The notes under the pieces were generated by a model that was given only the letters and a program-made list of their open reading frames with translations, was not told where the DNA came from and ran no database searches. Positions 1 to 5,830 of a stretch of 16,413 bases of DNA are shown here, in pieces. How positions within the stretch are numbered: position 1 is the first letter of the stretch; every line of letters begins with the position of its first letter. The position numbers and the translations under genes were made by a program. Source of the stretch: Candidatus Saccharimonadales bacterium (GTDB taxonomy: Bacteria; Patescibacteriota; Saccharimonadia; Saccharimonadales; Saccharimonadaceae); the NCBI GenBank assembly GCA_030151825.1, contig JASLCP010000032.1:1-16413 (forward strand), given 5' to 3'.

Positions 1-159
1 AAAATCAAAAACCGTGAGCTATGGCCGATTCATGAACGGATTCGCCATTTGATGACACAGTTCGATAAAGTAACCTTTCGTCATGTTCATCGTGAACAGA
101 ATCAGCTTGCTGACGGCATGGTAAACCGTACTCTCGATATGCACCAGAACGAACAGTAG
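1..159 (+). CDS. Ribonuclease HI-family protein, C-terminal fragment
   Basis: The window opens inside this gene; 52 codons remain, in frame from base 1, ending in TAG at 157-159. The visible part reads KIKNRELWPIHERIRHL, then VTFRHVHREQNQLADGMVN. This matches the end of the RNase HI-like fold: a last beta strand (FRHV.RE.N) followed by the N..AD..VN..LD helix, where the Asp of the AD pair is normally the fourth metal-binding acidic residue. Family members hydrolyse the RNA strand of RNA:DNA hybrids. The other catalytic residues lie outside the window, so activity cannot be judged. The last bases of the gene overlap the promoter region of rnpB. Confidence 0.75.
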   Translation, partial: KIKNRELWPIHERIRHLMTQFDKVTFRHVHREQNQLADGMVNRTLDMHQNEQ

Positions 160-164
160 TCATG

Positions 165-170
165 TATAAT
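165..170 (+). promoter_or_regulatory. -10 element of the rnpB promoter
   Basis: A perfect TATAAT lies 6-7 bases upstream of the inferred 5' end of RNase P RNA (about 177). No convincing -35 hexamer is present 16-18 bases upstream, inside the end of the preceding gene. Confidence 0.6.
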
Positions 171-176
171 GAAAGA

Positions 177-510
177 TGGCAGTTCGTTAGGCGATCGCTG
201 GCGTTTCGGCGCGAGAGGAAAGTCCGGGCAGCATAGAGCATGACAGTTGTTAACGACAACCGGAGGTAACTCTAGGGAAAGTGCCACAGAAACGAAACCG
301 CCTACCTTGGTAGGCAAGGGTGAAACGAGTGGGGTAAGAGCCCACAGCATTCCGTGGTGACACGGCGTGGAGGTAAACCCTGTCAGCTGCAAGGAGGTCT
401 GCATAACGGGTCGCTTGCCCGCAGGCCGACATCCGCTTGACCTTGGTGGCAACGCCAAGGCTAGATAGATGATCGTCCACGACAGAACCCGGCTTACAGA
501 CGGACTGTCC
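177..510 (+). ncRNA. rnpB: RNase P RNA, bacterial type A
   Basis: This is the catalytic RNA that removes 5' leaders from pre-tRNAs and also processes tmRNA. The conserved regions are all visible in order: GAGGAAAGTCCGGGC (about 215-229, 5' strand of P4), GGTAAGAGCCCACAGC (332-347), AGGTAAACCC (371-380), and CAGAACCCGGCTTACAGA near the 3' end (483-500). Helix P1 sets the ends: bases 178-187 pair with 500-509 over 10 bp with two G-U pairs. The inferred length is about 334 nt. A TATAAT box sits just upstream and an intrinsic terminator begins at the last bases of P1. Open reading frames across this segment are spurious. Confidence 0.95.
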
Positions 511-548
511 ACGAAAAATACCCTGCATAGACAGGGTATTTTTCGTGG
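509..548. terminator. Bidirectional intrinsic terminator between rnpB and rplT
   Basis: A perfect 17-bp inverted repeat (509-525 with 532-548) encloses the 6-base loop CATAGA. The core is a GC-rich ATACCCTG/CAGGGTAT stem flanked by AAAAA on one side and TTTTT on the other, so it can work in both directions. It ends rnpB on the plus strand and infC-rpmI-rplT on the minus strand. The repeat starts at the final two bases of the rnpB P1 helix. Confidence 0.9.
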
Positions 549-565
549 ATAAAGGAGCTATCCGG

Positions 566-907
566 TTATTTTGCGCTTTTAACGATTGCAGCGAAGGCTT
601 TTGGTTCGTTGACAGCGATTTCTGAAAGGACTTTGCGGTCAAGTTCGACGTTGGCAGCTTTGAGGCCAGCGATCAATTTACCGTAAGTCGTGCCATTTTC
701 GCGCGCTGCAGCGTTGATGCGGGTAATCCAAAGACCACGCAGATCACGCTTTTTGTTGCGGCGGTCGCGGTAAGCGTATTGCAGCGCACGGATAACGGCT
801 TGCTTGGCAAGGCGGTATGAGCGCGTGCGGTTGTGCTGCATACCTTTAGCAGCTTTTAAAATCTTTTTGTGCTTCGCTGTTGCAGCGACACCTCGTTTTA
901 CTCGCAT
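566..907 (-). CDS. rplT: 50S ribosomal protein L20 (bL20)
   Basis: A 113-residue basic protein of the family's usual length, starting MRVKRGVAATAKHKKILKAA. The motifs RTRSYRLAKQAVIRALQYAYRDRR and LWITRINAAAR are typical of bL20. L20 is an early-assembly protein that binds 23S rRNA and is essential for building the large subunit. It is the last gene of the minus-strand operon infC-rpmI-rplT, four bases after rpmI. The start has an AGGAG element 9 bases upstream. In other bacteria L20 represses its own operon through the mRNA; I did not identify an L20-binding mimic in the short leader here. Confidence 0.97.
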   Translation of the reverse strand: MRVKRGVAATAKHKKILKAAKGMQHNRTRSYRLAKQAVIRALQYAYRDRRNKKRDLRGLWITRINAAARENGTTYGKLIAGLKAANVELDRKVLSEIAVNEPKAFAAIVKSAK

Positions 908-911
908 ACGA

Positions 912-1106
912 TTATACTCCTAGGGCTCGTTTAACGTTTTTAGCCATGCCGCCAGTAACGGTGGCAGTGGTGTTGATGGCACGCTTACGACTCTTGCTTT
1001 TCTTGGCGAGAAGGTGCGTACCGAATGCGCGGCGTCGGGTCAATTTACCAGTGCTGGTAAGCTTGATTCGCTTGGCCGTGCCTTTGTGGGTCTTTAGCTT
1101 TGGCAT
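912..1106 (-). CDS. rpmI: 50S ribosomal protein L35 (bL35)
   Basis: A 64-residue, very basic protein (MPKLKTHKGTAKRIKLTSTG, then KLTRRRAFGTHLLAKKS), matching bL35 in sequence and length. It is a small component of the large ribosomal subunit. Its ATG overlaps the infC stop codon by one base (TAATG), which points to translational coupling. An AGGAG lies 6 bases before the start. rplT follows after 4 bases, giving the conserved infC-rpmI-rplT order. Confidence 0.97.
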   Translation of the reverse strand: MPKLKTHKGTAKRIKLTSTGKLTRRRAFGTHLLAKKSKSRKRAINTTATVTGGMAKNVKRALGV

Positions 1107-1615
1107 TATTTACTCCTTACTACTATACTCAGATTGCGACCAGCCATCTGAGGCTTTTGCTCTAAAATAGCGTCGTCTTCGAGGAGGGCGATGATTTTTT
1201 CAATCATCTCGTATCCTAATTCTTTGTGGGCCATCTCGCGACCACGGTAGAATATTTGGATTCGGACCTTATGGCCGTCCGCGAGGAATCCGCGAATCTT
1301 ACGGAGCTTGATATCAAGATCTCCTTGGCCAATCTTGAGGCCAAAACGCATCTGTTTCAACTCTCCTTGCTTGTTGCTTTTGCGATTCTTTTGCTGCTCT
1401 TTCATCTTTTGATACTGGAATTTACCCCAGTCGACGATTTTGGCAACAGGTGGATTGGCAGTCGGTGAGATTTCAACGAGGTCAACACCGGCGTCTTCGG
1501 CTGCTTTAAGCGCCTCGGCACGCGACATTACCCCTAGTTGTTCTCCGCTGGTACCAATGACACGTAGTTCGCTTGCGCGGATTGCTTCATTGATGCGAGT
1601 TGATTGATTAGCTAT
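1106..1615 (-). CDS. infC: Translation initiation factor IF-3
   Basis: IF-3 binds the 30S subunit, keeps it apart from 50S and checks the start codon and initiator tRNA. The first in-frame ATG (1528) would drop the conserved N-terminal segment. Upstream, in the same frame, the protein reads ANQSTRINEAIRASELRVIG and then TSGEQLGVMSRAEALKAAED, the normal IF-3 N-terminus. No ATG, GTG or TTG start fits this segment. The codon that does is ATA at 1615-1613, 6 bases after AGGAG (1626-1622), giving 169 residues, a normal length. The C-terminal domain follows (GDLDIKLRKIRGFLADGHKV, then FRGRE-like FYRGREMAH). Rare start codons (AUU, AUC, AUA) are a known feature of infC and underlie its autoregulation. 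The gene leads the operon with rpmI and rplT. Confidence 0.93.
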   Translation of the reverse strand: MANQSTRINEAIRASELRVIGTSGEQLGVMSRAEALKAAEDAGVDLVEISPTANPPVAKIVDWGKFQYQKMKEQQKNRKSNKQGELKQMRFGLKIGQGDLDIKLRKIRGFLADGHKVRIQIFYRGREMAHKELGYEMIEKIIALLEDDAILEQKPQMAGRNLSIVVRSK

Positions 1616-1627
1616 CGTGGTCTCCTC
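1613..1627 (-). promoter_or_regulatory. infC ribosome binding site and AUA start
   Basis: Read on the minus strand, GAGGAGA (1627-1621) is followed by ACCACG and then ATA. The strong Shine-Dalgarno with 6-base spacing selects ATA over the adjacent ACG, which would have only 3 bases of spacing. Confidence 0.7.
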
Positions 1628-1669
1628 GTCATTTCGACGTACGATTATTTTGAGCGTTACTCGATGACT

Positions 1670-1698
1670 ATCATAACAAATAACGACGTATTACACAA
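1670..1698 (-). promoter_or_regulatory. Promoter of infC-rpmI-rplT
   Basis: On the minus strand, TTGTGT (1698-1693) and TATGAT (1675-1670) are separated by 17 bases. Transcription would begin near 1663, giving a leader of about 48 nt before the infC start. The promoter lies wholly in the 90-base gap after comM, so the operon can be transcribed independently of comM. Confidence 0.65.
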
Positions 1699-1705
1699 GG
1701 GGTCG

Positions 1706-3241
1706 TTACGATTGCGGCGAGGAGTGGTTGATCGAGGCGCGATATTGTAACGCTTCACTGATATGTTCGGGAAGAATCATTGGCTGCCCATCGATGTCGG
1801 CAATGGTCCGTGCGACTTTGATAATTTTGAAATAACTACGCGCGCTGAGTTGCAAGGCGTCGGCTGCTGCAGCAAGAATTGAGCGGACAGCTGGCGATAG
1901 GTCAAAGAGCGTACTGACGCGACTGCTTGACAATGAACTGTTGTATTCAGTACTACTTTTGTATCTATCCACTTGTGCTTTTCGTGCAATATTGATGGAG
2001 GTAAGTGCATTTTTATGTTGTTTATTATTCATCGTTTTTGCACTGATGAGAGTGTCGTTATCGACGCGTGATACCGAAATGACCATATCGATGCGATCAA
2101 GTAGTGGGCCAGAAAGACGTTTTTGGTATGCGAGGATTTGCTGTGAGCTACAGCTGCATTCTTTATGAGTGTCGCCGTAGTAGCCGCAAGGGCAGGGGTT
2201 ACTGGTCGCAACAAGCATAAAATGGGCCGGGTATGTAATTCGTCCATTAGCCCGCGAAAGTGAGATAACGTGATCTTCGAGCGGCTGGCGCAAGGTTTCG
2301 AGTGTACTACGAGGGTACTCAAGTAGCTCGTCGAGAAAAAGGACCCCTAAATGGGCGAGGCTGATTTCGCCGGGCTTGGGGCGGTTGCCGCCACCTGTAA
2401 TAGAGATAGGGCTAGCGGTATGATGTGGCGCACGGAACGGCCGATTAGTGACGATTTCACCATCGACTTCTCCTGCAATGCTATGGAGTTTAGTGACAGC
2501 AATTTGCTCGTCAATTGTCAGGGGTGGTAAAAGGCCCGTCAGGGTTCGAGCCAGCATCGTTTTGCCTGATCCAGGAGGGCCGTTAAAGAGAATGTTATGG
2601 TGGCCGGCGGTGGCGATAACGAGAGCGCGTTTGGCTGATTCTTGTCCCCGAATATCGTCGAGGAGAGGATGATTTTTGATTGTGCACGGTGATAGAGGGG
2701 GTGGTAAGGAGGCGTGGGGTTGAATAACCGTCTCTTTTTTGAGGTGAAGATAGAGCTCTTTGAGAGAGTGTACACCGATAACTGTAACAGTTGGGATGAG
2801 TGACGCTTGATCGACGTTTTGTTGGGGGAGGTAGATGGTGGAAATACCGTGACGACGGGCGGTTTCGGCAATATTAATCGAGCCGCGAATTGGCCGAAGT
2901 GATCCATCAAGGGCAAGTTCACCAGCAAAAATAGCATCATTTACCTCTGTCTCACGGAGCTGGCCACTGACGGTCAGGATAGAAAGGGCGATGGGAAGGT
3001 CAAAATGGGCGCCGTCTTTTGGAAGTTCTGCCGGCGCAAGATTGATCGTTATTTTTTTGGTCGGGAATTCGAGTAACGAGTTAGCAATAGCGCTGCGTAC
3101 CCGCTCTTTTGCCTCGTCGACGGCTTTGTTGCCCATCCCGACAATCTGCATTGAGGGCAGTCCTTTTTTTGCGTCACTTTCTACTTCAACAAGTGCGCCG
3201 TCAAAACCTGTTAATGCAACTGTTTTTATATTTCCAATCAT
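1706..3241 (-). CDS. comM: YifB/ComM-family Mg-chelatase-like AAA+ ATPase
   Basis: A 511-residue protein of the usual ComM length. The N-terminal domain (about 1-170) is Lon-protease-like without being a protease: GLPSMQIVGMGNKAVDEAKERV, then NLAPAELPKDGAHFDLPIAL. The Mg-chelatase AAA+ core follows, with Walker A GPPGSGKT at residues 221-228 (K227), the RAPHHTAS motif (about 270-277) and Walker B VLFLDE ending at D304-E305. A Cys-rich NPCPCGYYGD...CSC segment and a C-terminal helical lid complete it. In Vibrio and relatives ComM is a branch-migration helicase that extends integration of transforming DNA; the same role is inferred here. It stands alone, divergent from ssrA. I see no Shine-Dalgarno before the ATG; a TTGCCT-17-TTAAAT box just upstream would give a very short leader, which is weak evidence. 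Confidence 0.93.
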   Translation of the reverse strand: MIGNIKTVALTGFDGALVEVESDAKKGLPSMQIVGMGNKAVDEAKERVRSAIANSLLEFPTKKITINLAPAELPKDGAHFDLPIALSILTVSGQLRETEVNDAIFAGELALDGSLRPIRGSINIAETARRHGISTIYLPQQNVDQASLIPTVTVIGVHSLKELYLHLKKETVIQPHASLPPPLSPCTIKNHPLLDDIRGQESAKRALVIATAGHHNILFNGPPGSGKTMLARTLTGLLPPLTIDEQIAVTKLHSIAGEVDGEIVTNRPFRAPHHTASPISITGGGNRPKPGEISLAHLGVLFLDELLEYPRSTLETLRQPLEDHVISLSRANGRITYPAHFMLVATSNPCPCGYYGDTHKECSCSSQQILAYQKRLSGPLLDRIDMVISVSRVDNDTLISAKTMNNKQHKNALTSINIARKAQVDRYKSSTEYNSSLSSSRVSTLFDLSPAVRSILAAAADALQLSARSYFKIIKVARTIADIDGQPMILPEHISEALQYRASINHSSPQS

Positions 3242-3286
3242 ATATTCATTTTAATTTAAGCATAACTGGTAATGATAGGCAACATA

Positions 3287-3295
3287 TGCTATACT
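3287..3295 (+). promoter_or_regulatory. Extended -10 promoter of ssrA
   Basis: TGCTATACT is an extended -10 (TG, one base, TATACT) 13 bases before the mature 5' end of tmRNA at 3309. The -35 position holds only a weak hexamer (TGGTAA). The short precursor leader would be removed by RNase P. Confidence 0.6.
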
Positions 3296-3308
3296 GACAG
3301 GAGTCGTT

Positions 3309-3716
3309 GGGGCTGACCATAGCTTTCGACGAGAGGACATTAACAGATTATTCTGCAAGTCGATCATACGCGTAACGTATATTTTTAATTGCAACTAAAC
3401 TTGCTAACGCAGTTAAGAGCGTTCCAGCAGTCTTCGCGCAAGCGTTTTCTGCCCCAGCTCTTGCTGTAGCTCGCGCCTAATCGTGCGACCATCATGTATC
3501 AATAGGTGACATACTGATACACGGTGTTATATTCATGTCACTTACTTGCTCTATGCGCAGTGGTGTAGAGTAGGGACATTTTTCCACGCTGGCAACGATT
3601 TCTTTTTGTTTGTTTTTCTATTTTCTGCGCCAGTTACTATTCAAAACAGACTATGCTTGTAGACGAATAATCACGTTACCTTTCGGACCGGGGGGCAGTT
3701 CCCCGCAGCTCCACCA
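3309..3716 (+). ncRNA. ssrA: tmRNA (10Sa RNA)
   Basis: This RNA rescues stalled ribosomes and adds a degradation tag. The 5' end GGGGCTG (3309-3315) pairs with CAGCTCC (3706-3712) to form the acceptor stem, followed by discriminator A and an encoded CCA (3714-3716). The conserved TTTCGAC stretch (3324-3330) and the 3' TTTCGGAC (3681-3688) are present. Helix P2 is visible: GATTATTC (3346-3353) pairs with GAATAATC (3665-3672). The tag frame ends in TAA inside the loop of a six-pair stem, TCGCGC/GTGCGA, as in canonical P5. The length, 408 nt, is slightly above average, in one piece. Two oddities: a long alanine-rich tag and a T-loop reading GGCAGTT instead of the TTCRANY consensus. Confidence 0.93.
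3391..3480 (+). other. tmRNA tag reading frame (29 codons)
   Basis: The likely resume codon is GCA at 3391. The frame runs 29 codons to TAA at 3478-3480, begins ATKLANAVKSVPAV and ends APALAVARA. Eleven of the 29 residues are alanine. An alternative resume codon, GCT at 3403, would give 25 codons starting ANAV. The adjacent +1 frame ends out of register with the P5 loop, and the +2 frame meets a stop within two codons. Confidence 0.7.
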
Positions 3717-3729
3717 ACAACGTACTATC

Positions 3730-3752
3730 AACCGCCCAGCTGGGCGGTTTTT
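3730..3752 (+). terminator. Intrinsic terminator of ssrA
   Basis: The inverted repeat AACCGCCCAGCTGGGCGGTT is followed by a T run (3748-3752), 14 bases after the tmRNA CCA end. Confidence 0.9.
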
Positions 3753-3781
3753 GCGTTTCGTGACAATGTTTCAGGCATATA

Positions 3782-3812
3782 AAAACAACCACCTGCGAGT
3801 AGTGGTTGTTTT
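3782..3812. terminator. Second, bidirectional-looking terminator
   Basis: AAAACAACCAC (3782-3792) pairs perfectly with GTGGTTGTTTT (3802-3812) around a 9-base loop. A and T runs flank it, so it can act on either strand. No gene converges from the right, so it is probably a backup for ssrA. Confidence 0.7.
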
Positions 3813-4064
3813 CGTGTGGAGTTTTTCGTAATGTTGTTTGTTTTTGGCCTCTGTATAAGTTTTTTATTCAGAAGCTACCCCTATAATATGACGTCAAAGC
3901 GCTTGTGTCAACAAAAATCTGTATTTTCTTTCGGTAAAAAATACTACGTGTGGAAAAGGCTGTATATAGTGTGATTTACACGAGAATGCCACTACGCGTA
4001 TGGCAACGATAATTGTTGACGAAATTTCTCTATTGTGTGGGTGATTTTGCCTGTGCAACGATGC
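3813..4064. other. AT-rich intergenic stretch, nothing assigned
   Basis: This stretch lies between the second ssrA terminator and the promoter of the next gene. I see no gene, tRNA or strong hairpin. A TATAAT at 3882-3887 lacks a matching -35, and a TTGACG at 4016-4021 lacks a matching -10, so neither is called a promoter. Confidence 0.4.
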
Positions 4065-4094
4065 TTGTATGGTGATTAGTGCGAGGTGTATAAT
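4065..4094 (+). promoter_or_regulatory. Promoter of the PH-like protein gene
   Basis: TTGTAT (4065-4070) and a perfect TATAAT (4089-4094) are separated by 18 bases. Transcription would start near 4101, about 25 bases before the chosen ATG. Confidence 0.65.
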
Positions 4095-4126
4095 ATAAGG
4101 TAACCTAAGTGGGGGCGTGGAGCGTC

Positions 4127-4810
4127 ATGGAAGACAAGAAACGTGAGACCGAGCAGCAAGCATCGCCGCCTACGGGGCGTGGTGGTCTAGGTTCGTATGG
4201 ATTTTTGGTGCGTTTGAGCGAGCGAATGGGAACGATTGCCACGCGATCGATCGTTGAAGTCAGAGGGTTGCTGCAGCGTGATGGTTTGGTTAGTCCTACC
4301 GAGCGCTTTATTTCGGGCATGTCACGTCTCCGCCTGCAGCGCCGCCCATCAGAGGCATCTACTAGTAAATCGACGACCAAAAAAGATACGGTTCGACCTG
4401 AGGCTGACCTCGAAACGATTATTAGCCAGTCGCATGAAGTGTTGGCTGAGGCAAATACGGTATTCCCGATGACGCTGTTCCCCGATACAGTACTGGTTGA
4501 TCGGACGAAAGTAACGATTATCCGACGAGATTTCTTTTGGGTGTCGGACACAATGACATTTCGCATCGAAGATGTGTTGAATGCCGAGGTGTCGGTTGGG
4601 CCATTATTTGGCTCGCTGACGATCGCCAGTCGTGTCATGAGTACGACGGATCATTTTCGTATTAACTATTTTTGGCGTAATGACGCGGTGAGACTCAAGC
4701 AGATTATTCAGGGATATATTATTGCTCGGCACAACGATATTGACACCGCACACCTTACTAAAGACGAACTTATTCATACGCTCAGTGAGCTTGGTGATCA
4801 TAGAAGGTAA
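4127..4810 (+). CDS. Conserved protein with a PH-like domain
   Basis: A 227-residue soluble protein without signal peptide or membrane segment. The first 90 or so residues are polar, basic and low in complexity (RLRLQRRPSEASTSKSTTKK). From about residue 105 a compact beta-rich region begins: FPDTVLVDRTKVTIIRRDFF, then an amphipathic strand series and a closing helix (NDAVRLKQIIQGYIIARH). That pattern fits the bacterial PH-like fold, which often binds lipids or other proteins. I recall similar proteins of unknown function in other Saccharibacteria. ATG 4127 follows GGAG at 4119-4122. A GTG at 4109 is in frame and would add six residues; it sits only about 8 bases from the predicted transcript start. 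Function is unknown; the fold is inferred from pattern alone. Confidence 0.8.
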   Translation: MEDKKRETEQQASPPTGRGGLGSYGFLVRLSERMGTIATRSIVEVRGLLQRDGLVSPTERFISGMSRLRLQRRPSEASTSKSTTKKDTVRPEADLETIISQSHEVLAEANTVFPMTLFPDTVLVDRTKVTIIRRDFFWVSDTMTFRIEDVLNAEVSVGPLFGSLTIASRVMSTTDHFRINYFWRNDAVRLKQIIQGYIIARHNDIDTAHLTKDELIHTLSELGDHRR

Positions 4811-4906
4811 ATAATTACAACGTTGTATAAAAATCATTATTCAATATTTTACATCTGTTATCGACTATGTTGTACGATTTACATGCATTAAATACATCAC
4901 TTATTG

Positions 4907-4935
4907 TTGACATATTAGCATGAGCGTGATAGTAT
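4907..4935 (+). promoter_or_regulatory. Promoter of the putative structured RNA
   Basis: A perfect TTGACA (4907-4912) and TAGTAT (4930-4935) are separated by 17 bases, predicting a start near 4942. No protein-coding frame starts within 400 bases downstream, so the promoter appears to serve a non-coding transcript or a very long leader. Confidence 0.55.
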
Positions 4936-4941
4936 GAATAC

Positions 4942-5300
4942 AAGCTTTTACGAAACACAAACAAAAAGCAAAAACACATTGACAATTCGAACTGACCAAC
5001 GTCATTTTGGCGGAAAGTCGATAGCGGTCATCTTAGCAATAAAACATATGGTTACTATTTTTGTAAGCATCGCACCTTCCATTGCACTATAAGATAGCGC
5101 TATCGATGCTCCGTCAAACACAAGCAATTGTGCTCGTACGTTTGAGCGCCCGGTCATTAGTACCGATGCGTCTAGTTAATCCTTGTCACATCTTGTGGCA
5201 GCGACATTACTAGACGTATCGTGGAACACACCGGAAGCGACATGCTCCCTTTTGGGAGCGGTCAGATAGCCAACCAGCGGTAAGCTTTCCATTGGAGCAC
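4942..5300 (+). ncRNA. Putative structured non-coding RNA, family unknown
   Basis: This segment has no open reading frame but holds a series of long pairings. (1) CGATAGCG (5019-5026) pairs with CGCTATCG (5098-5105), extended by T5018-A5106; inside it ATCTTA (5030-5035) pairs with TAAGAT (5090-5095) and GCAAT (5036-5040) with ATTGC (5081-5085). (2) TCAAAC (5114-5119) pairs with GTTTGA (5140-5145), with AGCA/TGCT inside. (3) 5164-5180 pairs with 5206-5221 over 16 bp with one bulged base and one G-U, capped by GTCACA/TGTGGC (5185-5190 with 5194-5199). (4) TGGAA (5222-5226) pairs with TTCCA (5287-5291), enclosing GCTCCC-TTTT-GGGAGC (5244-5259). The 5' part (4942-4978) is A-rich and looks unpaired. 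The 3' end is uncertain: a U-rich stretch (about 5308-5321) follows without a clear terminator stem. I see no SRP, 6S, RNase P, T-box or common riboswitch signature. It could be a free RNA or the leader of the membrane-protein gene at 5403. Confidence 0.5.
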
Positions 5301-5386
5301 GCGCCCATTAATTTAATTTTTAGCGGCGGATGTAGCGACCAGGAAATTTATAGTTTACCGCTATGGCTCTTTTTTCTTTTGATAGG

Positions 5387-5392
5387 TATGAT
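5387..5392 (+). promoter_or_regulatory. Possible -10 box for the membrane-protein gene
   Basis: TATGAT lies 10 bases before ATG 5403, which would give a leader of only 3-4 bases. The -35 position (TGGCTC) is poor, so this call is tentative. Confidence 0.3.
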
Positions 5393-5402
5393 AAGTGAGG
5401 AT

Positions 5403-5789
5403 ATGATAGGGAAACTATTAATTGGCATGGGGATCGTCTCTGGGATGGTTTTGATTGCCTTATTAAATATGACCACACCAGCAAGCGCTGGTGCTTTTGG
5501 TATTTTGGCTGTTTTTATCTCAGCGTACCTGTTGACGACCATTATTATGACGTTTGGTCTGTACGGTATTTCGCAGCTTATTGCTTTTTTGGGACGGACA
5601 TTTTCGGTTCGTCGACCCCTAGAGACCCTGACTATTCGCCGCTCGTATTATTATGCAACCATCGTATCATTGGCACCGGTTATTATTGTCAGTATGCAGT
5701 CGGTAGGTGGCGTTGGTATCTATGAGCTTGCGCTCATTGCGCTACTCGTATTTCTTGGGTGTGTATATGTTACAAAAAGGGCGGCGTAA
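5403..5789 (+). CDS. Small four-helix membrane protein, unknown function
   Basis: With ATG 5403 the protein has 128 residues and four hydrophobic segments: about 4-22 (LLIGMGIVSGMVLIALL), 30-58, 82-100 (ATIVSLAPVIIVSMQSV) and 105-122. A basic cytoplasmic-type loop RRPLETLTIRR sits between the second and third. I recall short membrane proteins of this kind in Saccharibacteria, beginning near this methionine, but know no function. The frame is open further upstream to TTG 5292 and ATG 5388. The TTG start would run the coding region into the end of the structured RNA and add a segment without clear similarity. No good Shine-Dalgarno favours any of the three. No terminator separates it from the next gene, which has its own promoter. 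Confidence 0.7.
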   Translation: MIGKLLIGMGIVSGMVLIALLNMTTPASAGAFGILAVFISAYLLTTIIMTFGLYGISQLIAFLGRTFSVRRPLETLTIRRSYYYATIVSLAPVIIVSMQSVGGVGIYELALIALLVFLGCVYVTKRAA

Positions 5790-5814
5790 ATAGTCCTTTT
5801 ATTTAAGACGTTTA

Positions 5815-5823
5815 TGGTATAAT
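5815..5823 (+). promoter_or_regulatory. Extended -10 promoter giving a leaderless mRNA
   Basis: TGGTATAAT is a perfect extended -10 element. Only 7 bases separate it from ATG 5831, so transcription should start at or within a base or two of the start codon. No Shine-Dalgarno exists upstream, consistent with leaderless translation. Confidence 0.7.
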
Positions 5824-5830
5824 TACAGAT

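Noticed and set aside
102..512. Open frames on the minus strand across 102-642
   Set aside because: They overlap the well-supported rnpB gene and terminator and their products look like no protein family.
3610..3831. 73-residue plus-strand open frame
   Set aside because: It covers the 3' half of tmRNA and both terminators; it is a chance frame.
4109..4126. GTG start six codons upstream for the PH-like protein
   Set aside because: It sits about 8 bases after the predicted transcript start, and ATG 4127 has GGAG upstream. It cannot be fully excluded.
4979..5007. Second promoter at TTGACA 4979-4984
   Set aside because: No acceptable -10 hexamer lies 16-18 bases downstream, and it would start inside the putative RNA.
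4942..5300. SRP RNA, 6S RNA, 5S rRNA or a known riboswitch
   Set aside because: The SRP GGTCAGG...GGAAGGAAGCAG core, the single-rod shape of 6S, 5S consensus blocks, the T-box GGTGG-type motif and glmS or B12 cores are all absent by eye.
5292..5402. TTG 5292 as the start of the four-helix membrane protein
   Set aside because: It would run coding sequence into the structured RNA and adds residues with no clear family similarity; ATG 5403 fits the recalled relatives better.
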